Shown here: piece by piece, positions 50,984 to 57,073 of the stretch | Position numbering within the stretch: position 1 is the first letter of the stretch | Layout: each line of letters starts with the position of its first letter | From: Phycisphaerae bacterium | GTDB taxonomy: Bacteria; Planctomycetota; Phycisphaerae; UBA1845; JAFGLZ01 | Length of the DNA stretch: 57,073 nt | Assembly (NCBI GenBank): GCA_016927755.1 | Contig: JAFGLZ010000196.1 | Location: 1 to 57,073 of the forward strand | Direction: 5' to 3' | The notes under the pieces: model-generated | What the model was told of the DNA's origin: nothing | Seen by the model: only the letters and a program-made list of their open reading frames with translations | Database searches by the model: none | Made by a program: the position numbers and the translations under genes

Positions 50984-51072
50984 CAGTCCAGTACGAGCAG
51001 CGAATCGATCCCTCTCGACCCGAGCGGCGTTGTGTCCCCAGACTGGGGCGCTTTGAGTTAGGAATCGCGGTC

Positions 51073-51288
51073 ATGGAACTCGGAGCCTGGATCTTCGCGG
51101 GGAAAGCGGCGATTGCCCTCTTGCCCTTGATGCTTGTCCTCGTCGGCGCGACCCTCGTCGTTGCGATCATGCGAGATCGCGCGGACCGCGCCGCCGAGGA
51201 GACGGGCGCCAGCAAGGGTCCGGTGACCGACACGGAGCACGACAGGTCCGGGAAGGGCTCAGGCAAGGGCCGCGGCAAGCGACGCTGA
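51073..51288 (+). CDS. Small membrane protein (hypothetical)
   Basis: 71-aa ORF: one transmembrane helix at about 10-32 (AAIALLPLMLVLVGATLVVA), then a charged tail with many Lys/Gly (KGSGKGRGKRR). No family is recognised. Its support is the clean membrane-protein pattern, an AGGA some 10 nt before the ATG and the promoter-like sequence at 50954. It is convergent with the GH109 gene, with 3 bp between stops. A chance ORF remains possible. Confidence 0.5.
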   Translation: MELGAWIFAGKAAIALLPLMLVLVGATLVVAIMRDRADRAAEETGASKGPVTDTEHDRSGKGSGKGRGKRR

Positions 51289-51291
51289 TGC

Positions 51292-52578
51292 CTACCCATC
51301 CTTTGCGTTCTTCTTGAAGTCAGGGAACTCCTGTGGCTGACCTCCGGCTCGAATCGATGCGGCCGATAGCGGCATGATGCTGCTCCACGCCACCGCGTCG
51401 TAAACGTCGACCGGGGACTTGCCGCCGGTCCGCAGCGCCTCGAGAAAGAGCCGCGTGGTGAAGTAGTCCGCCCCGCCATGGCCGGCGCCTTCGGCGTCCT
51501 TGCCCCACTTCTTCCAGAGCGGGTGATCGTACTCCTGCTCATACTTCTTGCGCGGTTCCCACTTGTGCGGAGTGCTCTTTCCTTCGATGTAGATCCTCGC
51601 GCCGTCGTCCAGATACGCCGCCTTCGTTCCCTGGAGCAGATAGTGCGTCGTGCTGTTGTAGGCGCGCGACGACGAGGTGTCGTAGCGGATCTCGATCAAG
51701 GCGCCCTTGTCGGTCTGGATGAGGGCGTTGGTGGCGTCGCCGGCGATCCACTTGTTCTTCGTGGCCGCGTGGCCCTTGCCGAACTTCTGCTCGGCGTGGA
51801 CGGCGTGCCCCCTGGGAGGGCTCGACATGGCCGTGATCGTCTTGAATCGGTCGGTTCGGTTGATGCCCATCCACCGCGCCACGGGCCCGATGGCGTGCGT
51901 CGGGTAGAGGTTCCCGATGAAATTCGTGTGCAGCTTGCCGCGCCAGGTCAGCGAGCCGTCCGGATTGAACGACAGGAATCGGCAGTCATGAACGTAGGCG
52001 CACTCGGCGTAGGTCAGCTCGCCGAACAGACCTTGCTCGACCATGTTGAGGACCATCATGACTTGGCGGTAGTAGCAGCAGTTCTCGGCCATCATGTACG
52101 TCTTGCCGGTCTGCTCGACCGTGCGGATGAGGTCCCAGCACTCATCAAGCGTGGCCGCGGCGCTGACCTCGCTGAGGACGTGCTTGCCGGCCTTCATCGC
52201 CGCGACCGAGTTGGCGGCATGGAGCTGCATCGGCGTGGTCACGAGTACGGCGTCGAGATCGTCGCGCTGGAGCATCCGGAGGTAGTCCTCCGGGCCCTTG
52301 GTGTACGTCTCGACCGGCTTACCGAGGGCCTTGGATACGAAGTCCGCGGTGTGCTTGGCCTTCTCGGGCACGATGTCGCAGACGGCGGGAACCTGGATGC
52401 CGCGGTGGCCCAGCATGACGCGGGTGAGGTACTGGCCTCGATTGCCGGTGCCGATCACGCCGAGGCGGATGTCTCGTCCGCTGATGCCGGCGGCCGTGAC
52501 GACCTGCGGGAAGACTGCCCCCGCGGTCGCGCCGGCGGCGAGGCCCAGGAACTCTCGTCGGTTGATACCTGACTTCAT
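51292..52578 (-). CDS. GH109-family NAD-dependent glycosidase (Gfo/Idh/MocA fold), Tat-exported
   Basis: 428-aa protein. A twin-arginine signal INRREFLGLAAGATAG opens it. The Rossmann domain has RLGVIGTGNRGQYL, and AVLVTTPMQLHAANSVAAMK and KHVLSEVSAAATLDECW follow. YMMAENCCYYRQVMMVLNMV and NLYPTHAIGPVARWMGINR are hallmarks of glycoside hydrolase family 109 (alpha-N-acetylgalactosaminidase type, oxidation-elimination mechanism with tightly bound NAD). ATG 52578 has AGGAGAGA upstream. Downstream of the large glycoside hydrolase on the same strand (49-bp gap), so a glycan-degrading operon is likely. Confidence 0.88.
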   Translation of the reverse strand: MKSGINRREFLGLAAGATAGAVFPQVVTAAGISGRDIRLGVIGTGNRGQYLTRVMLGHRGIQVPAVCDIVPEKAKHTADFVSKALGKPVETYTKGPEDYLRMLQRDDLDAVLVTTPMQLHAANSVAAMKAGKHVLSEVSAAATLDECWDLIRTVEQTGKTYMMAENCCYYRQVMMVLNMVEQGLFGELTYAECAYVHDCRFLSFNPDGSLTWRGKLHTNFIGNLYPTHAIGPVARWMGINRTDRFKTITAMSSPPRGHAVHAEQKFGKGHAATKNKWIAGDATNALIQTDKGALIEIRYDTSSSRAYNSTTHYLLQGTKAAYLDDGARIYIEGKSTPHKWEPRKKYEQEYDHPLWKKWGKDAEGAGHGGADYFTTRLFLEALRTGGKSPVDVYDAVAWSSIMPLSAASIRAGGQPQEFPDFKKNAKDG

Positions 52579-52627
52579 GTTGAGTCTCTCCTTGATTCGG
52601 TCCTCGATACGCATGCTGCAGCTTCTC

Positions 52628-55600
52628 TCAACGTCGCGAGAGTGTCAACTTCTCGACTAGACACGCTCCGCGCCGCCGCGCATCACCCTTTTCGGTAATC
52701 AGGATCAAACACAGGGCCCGATCCGCGTCAACGTTGAGCTTGAATCGACCATCCATCACGGAAACCGGAAGCGATTCGAGCGCCCGGAACTCCCCGCCGA
52801 TGACGTCGCCGACCGTCGCCACCGGCTGCCCCCACTGGCGCTGGGTGTGAACGGCGACCGATCCAGGCTGGCTGGGCATGAGGAGCAATTGTGCGGATTC
52901 CGCGACGTCGCGCGCGTCCATCGACACGAGGACGACGTCCGTGTCGGTGTCGATCATCGGCTTGTCGCCGCGCTGCACCGGTCCTTGGGCTTGCAGCAGG
53001 GTGAGCTGTCTGTCCTTGCTGACGGCGACCAGGCCGTATCCCGGCGCGCCGAGGCTGAGCCGGATCGGTCCACTCGTCGTCGTGATCGTGATCGCTCGCG
53101 CCTGGCCGTGATTGACGGCGCTATGGACGATCGTCCCGTCGGCGCTCTTCCTGGTGAAGGCGTGCAAGTCGGGGTGCTCCGGCTCGATGGGGATCCGCGG
53201 GGCGCGGGCCGTATCGAGGAAGGACTTCAACCCACTTCGCACGGCCTCGGGCGTCGTCAGCTCGACCGGCCAGGGGACGAACGTGATCTCCCCGGCGCCG
53301 AGACGGGTCTGCCGAACCTCGCCCTGCTGCTTGACGGGCAGGGGCGGGACATGCGTGACCTGCTGGAGACCCAGCTCAGCGAGGCGTGCGGTCTTGGTCG
53401 GCTTGCGAGCATCGTCGAACGCGACGTCGCCGGAGACATACAGCGACCCCCCGGCCTCGACGTGCTTCCTCACTGCGGCGACCGTCGCATCGTTCGGGCA
53501 ATAGGGCATCGGCCAGATCAGCACGAGCGGCTTGGTCTGGGGAAGCCCTGCGACGTCTTCTTCCCTCAACACGCCATAGTCCACGCGAAGTCCGAGCAGG
53601 GCGTCGATCGTCCGGCTGACGGCGTCGTTGATCTCATGCCAGCGGCCGCCGAGCCGATTGGCGTCGGGCAGGATCAGCCAGACGACGGGGGGCTCGTATC
53701 GCGGCTCCATGAATCTCGTCAGTAGCGTGAAGTTGCGGTACGCGAGCATCACCGGCTTGGGCAGGTGGTCGGGACGGACCATGCCCCAGGGGAAGATGCA
53801 GTCCGGCATGTCTCGCCAGCACCAACTGGCCGTGAAGGCCCCGCCCATCCCCAGCACATAATGGTTATAGACCATGTATCGCTGGATGGACTCGATCGGG
53901 AGGTCGCCGGTCTGTCCGAAGGTCCGGGCGTCGTGAGCCTCGCGCTGGCCGAACTCGCCCAGCGTGAGCGTCTTACCCACCACGCGGCGGTCGAGGATCT
54001 TGAAGTCCACCGGGAACGACCGGAGCGGCAGGTAGCTGTGCATGTTCGCGAAGTCGACGTACTTCGCGCCCAGCACCTTGTCCGCCGGCCGCATGCCCTG
54101 CAGGAAGCCCACCGTCGCGAGCGCATCCGGGTCGGCGCGATGGATCGGCTCGACGTTCGCCTTGATCCATCGATTGAGCATGTGGACGCGGAAGTGCTCG
54201 ACGTCGACGGCCTTGAGGTCGGTCCACTTCCTGCCGGCGGCCTGGGCCGCGAGCACGGACGGGTCGCTCGGATCGACGCCCCATCGTTTGGCCGCCGCGG
54301 CGATTCCGCCGTAGCGCTCGGTCAGCATCCGCTCCCACTCGGCGCGGACATGAGGCCAGTCGGGCAAGCCGACGGACGGCTCGTTCTGCACGTCGTAGAG
54401 CATGCCGGGCACGTCCTTGTATCGACCGGCCCAAAAGGCGTTCCACTTGGCCTGGGCCGCGAGCTGCTCGTCGCTCAGCTCGACCGGCATCCAGTCGTGC
54501 AGCGTCAGGAAGACCGCGACGCCGTGCTTCTGCGCGAGCTGGACGATCGCGTCGGTCTCGCGGACCACCTTCTCCGGGATCTCCTTGGCCAGGGCCAGCG
54601 GATCCGATCGATCCATGACGGCCGAGAAGTGCAGGATCCGCCAGAGCGTCATGCCCTGGTCGCGCATGCCGGCGAAATCCTTGGCCCACACGAGCGGGTC
54701 CTCGTACTCGGCCAGCCACATCCGCCCGGTCTGATTCGTGCCGGTCAGGTAAGCGGGTCTGCCGTTTACGCGGAAGGCGTTGTCCTTCAGGTCGATCTTG
54801 GGACCCTTCTGGACGACCGAGTCCTTCCATGCGCAGAAGGCGTTCTCGGCAACGTCCGTGTGGTAAGGCAGCGTGAGGGTCGCGCGGACCACGTAGTAGT
54901 CCTTGCCGAATGCGCCGGGTTTCCAGGTCGCCTCGATCGGCTTCGATTTCCCCTCATCGGGTGCGATCTGGAGCGATTGCTCGCGGATCAGGGCGTCGTC
55001 GATGGTGATCCTCAGTTGACCGCTCGCCGTCGAGCGTCCGCGATGGGCGACGCTGACGCGAATCTTGACTCCCTCGCCGTCGCGATAGCAGGCCAGATCC
55101 GTCGTCAGTCCGTATAGGTAGACCTGATCGACGAGTCGCTTGGCCAGTGTCGTGATGAGCGCGGGCGGCAGGGCATCCGGGGCGAACAGGTCACGGTTCT
55201 CGACGCCGAAGAAGGCCCAACTGCTTCCCGCGTAGGGCCCGGCGAAGTGGTGGGCCAGCCCGCCGAGCGGTCCGCGCGGGCGGCCGAGCCGATCGAACGT
55301 CTCGCCGAGCGGGATGAAGCGTAGGTGCGCCTTTCCATAGACCGGGCTGCCGGTCGGATCGGTGATGCAGGCGACGTAGCCCTCCAGCGGTGCGGTCAGC
55401 TTCTGCCCGGCGATCTCGGCGCGGGCGACGCGCTCGAACTGGTATGACGGATCGAACATGCCAATCTGCGTCTTCTCGAAACCCATCGCATCGCCCGGCC
55501 GGCCGTAGCGGGTGTTGATCCACGTGTCCGACACCTGCCGGGCCTGAAGCTCCCGGGCCGTCTCGACCGTACCGGCCGGCTGCCAGCCCTTGCCGTCGAA

Positions 55601-56527
55601 GACGACCGGCTCGTCGAAGGCGTATCCGCCGCCGGTTAGCAGCGATCCGCCGGCCTGAAGGAATCGCTTGACCGCGTCCTTGGCCTCGAGGGGAAAACGC
55701 GGGCCTTGCGGCATGACCAGCAGGTCGAAGTTCGATCTCGAGAGGCGCTGCGCGTCGGCCAGGTCGCCCGCGCGGATCCGCGTGACGCCGAAGCCGGCCC
55801 CTCCCAGGATCTCGGCCAGGCGCTGCGCGGACGTCGCCACCCGCGGGGCGGACAATCCGGACTCATCGAGGATCGCCACGCGACCGGCCTGGCCCGATGC
55901 GACCTGGAAGGATTCCGATTTCGGCAGCGGCATAGGCGCGACTCCTTTGCGCAGCTCCCAGGCGAAGTCGTCGACGCTGACCTCCTGCGGCGCGTAGTTG
56001 AAGCCGAGGAGCATTCGATTGACCGACAGGAGGTCGCGCTTGCCGTCGCCTCGCGGATCGTACTTGAACCGACCCAGCGGCACGCGGACGCGCGCCCACT
56101 CCTTGGGCCAGCGGGGCGTGTCGCGATCATCGAGCATGACGCGAGCCAGGTGTCCGTCCCCGTCGGCCTCCATGAGCCAGACGTACATCGCCGCGAGCGA
56201 CTCGGCCTGGTGGACCTTCGCCCAGAACGTCATCGCGGTTGCCTCCGGCGGGAGCGCAACGGCGCGAAGCAAGTTGCCCCACTGCGTTCCCTCGAACCTG
56301 ACGCGCATGGCCGCCGGCGGAGTGTGACAGTCGCTGGGATCGAGCCGGAACGTGATCCGCTGCCCGCCGTCCTTGTTGACCGACCACGCCGCCACGTCGT
56401 CGATGGGGTCGATGGGCGTGTCTGCCTCTCCTCCGAACGCGGGTTGGGGCACGCAGGCCGCCAGCGCATACACCAGCACATGGCGAGTCGCGCGGGCGGT
56501 GAGGAAATCGACTAACCGAGATCTCAT
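52628..56527 (-). CDS. Large multidomain glycoside hydrolase (GH42/GH5-like clan A)
   Basis: 1299-aa exported protein. It has a weak signal peptide ending near PAFGGE. Residues 40-195 are a beta-sandwich, probably carbohydrate-binding. Residues 215-470 contain a glutamine-amidotransferase-like Rossmann segment (LLVMPQGPRFPLEAKDAVKR). An Ig-like region follows. A TIM barrel lies at about 580-930 with general acid Glu716 (YDVQNEPSVG) and nucleophile Glu858 (TLTLGEFGQREAHD). A second GATase-like beta-galactosidase trimerisation region (KPLVLIWPMPYCPNDATVAA) and C-terminal beta domains complete it. ATG 56527 follows GGGAG at 8 nt; the TTG five codons earlier is rejected. It precedes the GH109 gene. 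The exact glycan is unknown. Confidence 0.82.
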   Translation of the reverse strand: MRSRLVDFLTARATRHVLVYALAACVPQPAFGGEADTPIDPIDDVAAWSVNKDGGQRITFRLDPSDCHTPPAAMRVRFEGTQWGNLLRAVALPPEATAMTFWAKVHQAESLAAMYVWLMEADGDGHLARVMLDDRDTPRWPKEWARVRVPLGRFKYDPRGDGKRDLLSVNRMLLGFNYAPQEVSVDDFAWELRKGVAPMPLPKSESFQVASGQAGRVAILDESGLSAPRVATSAQRLAEILGGAGFGVTRIRAGDLADAQRLSRSNFDLLVMPQGPRFPLEAKDAVKRFLQAGGSLLTGGGYAFDEPVVFDGKGWQPAGTVETARELQARQVSDTWINTRYGRPGDAMGFEKTQIGMFDPSYQFERVARAEIAGQKLTAPLEGYVACITDPTGSPVYGKAHLRFIPLGETFDRLGRPRGPLGGLAHHFAGPYAGSSWAFFGVENRDLFAPDALPPALITTLAKRLVDQVYLYGLTTDLACYRDGEGVKIRVSVAHRGRSTASGQLRITIDDALIREQSLQIAPDEGKSKPIEATWKPGAFGKDYYVVRATLTLPYHTDVAENAFCAWKDSVVQKGPKIDLKDNAFRVNGRPAYLTGTNQTGRMWLAEYEDPLVWAKDFAGMRDQGMTLWRILHFSAVMDRSDPLALAKEIPEKVVRETDAIVQLAQKHGVAVFLTLHDWMPVELSDEQLAAQAKWNAFWAGRYKDVPGMLYDVQNEPSVGLPDWPHVRAEWERMLTERYGGIAAAAKRWGVDPSDPSVLAAQAAGRKWTDLKAVDVEHFRVHMLNRWIKANVEPIHRADPDALATVGFLQGMRPADKVLGAKYVDFANMHSYLPLRSFPVDFKILDRRVVGKTLTLGEFGQREAHDARTFGQTGDLPIESIQRYMVYNHYVLGMGGAFTASWCWRDMPDCIFPWGMVRPDHLPKPVMLAYRNFTLLTRFMEPRYEPPVVWLILPDANRLGGRWHEINDAVSRTIDALLGLRVDYGVLREEDVAGLPQTKPLVLIWPMPYCPNDATVAAVRKHVEAGGSLYVSGDVAFDDARKPTKTARLAELGLQQVTHVPPLPVKQQGEVRQTRLGAGEITFVPWPVELTTPEAVRSGLKSFLDTARAPRIPIEPEHPDLHAFTRKSADGTIVHSAVNHGQARAITITTTSGPIRLSLGAPGYGLVAVSKDRQLTLLQAQGPVQRGDKPMIDTDTDVVLVSMDARDVAESAQLLLMPSQPGSVAVHTQRQWGQPVATVGDVIGGEFRALESLPVSVMDGRFKLNVDADRALCLILITEKGDARRRGACLVEKLTLSRR

Positions 56528-57073
56528 GACCGTGTCTCCCAAGGTGAGCGGTCAGGCAGCGTGACGGCGCGGTTCACTACGACTGATGTCAAGCGGGTAC
56601 TCTATGTCGAACGCGGATGGTACGCTATACCTTCGCGCAGACCTCACGAGATGGCGCTCGCGGTGCGAATACGCCAGCCGGATCAAGGAGCCAGGTTCGA
56701 TGCGATCGGACGTTCCTGCCATGCGGATCGGGTCATGGATGATCGTTCTTGGCACCACCCCGCCTTGTGGAGTTCGATACCAGAATCATGAAGGGCGTGG
56801 AACGGGAGCTTGGCCTGCCGATCTCGCCCGATCCGTATTCGTCCTTCTGGCCGCTGACTGAGAAGTAGATGAACGCGATAGCGGGGAGAAAATGCAGGTG
56901 CAGGTGCTTCAGACCACGGACTGATGTCCGGTATCTGCCTAGGCTGCTTTCATGAAAGATTGAACAGTGCGTCAGAAGGAACCTCGATGTGGGTGGCCCA
57001 TGGCTTCAGCCGTGGGGGACGCGAATCTCCGATCGAATTCGTGCCGGCCACCTCTCAAGAGGTGCACCACCCA
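56528..57073. other. 546-bp gene-poor region at the window end
   Basis: Upstream of the glycoside hydrolase. Several short ORFs exist (the largest is 91 codons at 56586-56861 +), but none has a good ribosome site or protein-like composition. No clear promoter for the minus-strand gene was found; a lone TTGACA on that strand lacks a partner. The 83-bp repeat occupies its last part. Possible remnant of decayed genes. Confidence 0.5.
56991..57073. repeat. 83-bp dispersed repeat, copy 2, at the window edge
   Basis: Identical to 38521-38603 except at two positions, both T-to-C changes, and in the same orientation. The stem CCCATGGC/GCCGTGGG (56997-57004 with 57009-57016) has a TTCA loop. The window ends exactly at the element's right end. 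Confidence 0.85.

Noticed and set aside
51478..52572. 364-codon plus-strand frame opposite GH109
   Set aside because: Antisense shadow; the minus-strand protein has full family motifs and a Tat signal.
56586..56861. 91-codon ORF upstream of the glycoside hydrolase gene
   Set aside because: No ribosome site, no family and unlikely composition; may be chance in a decayed region.
1..57073. tRNA genes, CRISPR arrays, prophage or complete insertion sequences
   Set aside because: Scanned by eye for T-loop consensus, regular direct repeats, integrase and transposase motifs; none convincing.

Overview
This 57 kb window is high-GC, densely coded DNA that I read as Planctomycetota (a PVC-type, LPS-bearing Gram-negative lineage). 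The evidence is a PEP-CTERM/HAF-repeat exported protein, a Tat-exported GH109 enzyme, a Cys-type sulfatase beside a PmoA-family protein, a sodium:solute symporter, a very long sigma-70 factor with extra helix-turn-helix modules, BshB1-like deacetylase, LpxK, and several families of short dispersed palindromes whose six-frame peptides (GEAPAEP, NAGFQPA) are typical of planctomycete intergenic repeats. The assignment is an inference; there is no rRNA or other marker here. No tRNA, rRNA, CRISPR array, complete insertion sequence or prophage was seen. The window starts inside a gene and stops inside a copy of an 83-bp repeat, so it may be a whole contig that broke at a repeat.

Region 1 (1-12 kb) holds a 3'-truncated Na+/H+ antiporter-like gene, a membrane protein, a sulfatase-PmoA pair, and then the most unusual locus. 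There, a phosphoenolpyruvate-synthase-like protein whose PEP-binding barrel is replaced by an unrecognised C-terminal domain is co-transcribed with an atypical response regulator. It is divergent from a stripped paralogue that keeps only the flanking N- and C-terminal regions. Next come TauE/SafE permease, TIGR02186 membrane protein and UspA in a tightly overlapping operon with a long structured leader.

Region 2 (12-23 kb) is mixed: PheA (chorismate mutase-prephenate dehydratase), a PEP-CTERM protein, an RHH antitoxin-like protein, an alpha/beta hydrolase divergent from an SSS symporter, a methyltransferase, a TIGR01777 epimerase, and a 731-aa exported protein of unknown function followed by a BshB1-like deacetylase.

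Region 3 (23-36.5 kb) has a glcDEF glycolate oxidase operon with start/stop overlaps, then two adjacent genes for ten-helix membrane proteins built from five copies of a two-helix module plus zinc ribbons. These are followed by an AhbC-like radical SAM protein, a Memo-family protein with an N-terminal PqqD-like domain, and an overlapping polynucleotide-kinase-like / LpxK / deoxyhypusine-synthase-like run.

Region 4 (36.5-51 kb) has a Ca2+-repeat lipoprotein, a repeat-rich intergenic stretch, the large sigma factor, an RluD-type pseudouridine synthase, an orphan corrinoid protein, two envelope proteins, TrpD with a small zinc-ribbon protein, a TPR membrane protein, RNase HI, a kinase-less PAS-GAF-receiver protein and a lipoprotein hydrolase.

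Region 5 (51-57 kb) has a small membrane protein, a GH109-family oxidoreductase-type glycosidase and a 1299-aa multidomain glycoside hydrolase, ending with a gene-poor stretch and the repeat. Likely sigma-70-type promoters (TTGAC-like, 16-18 nt, TA-rich -10) are visible in front of several operons.
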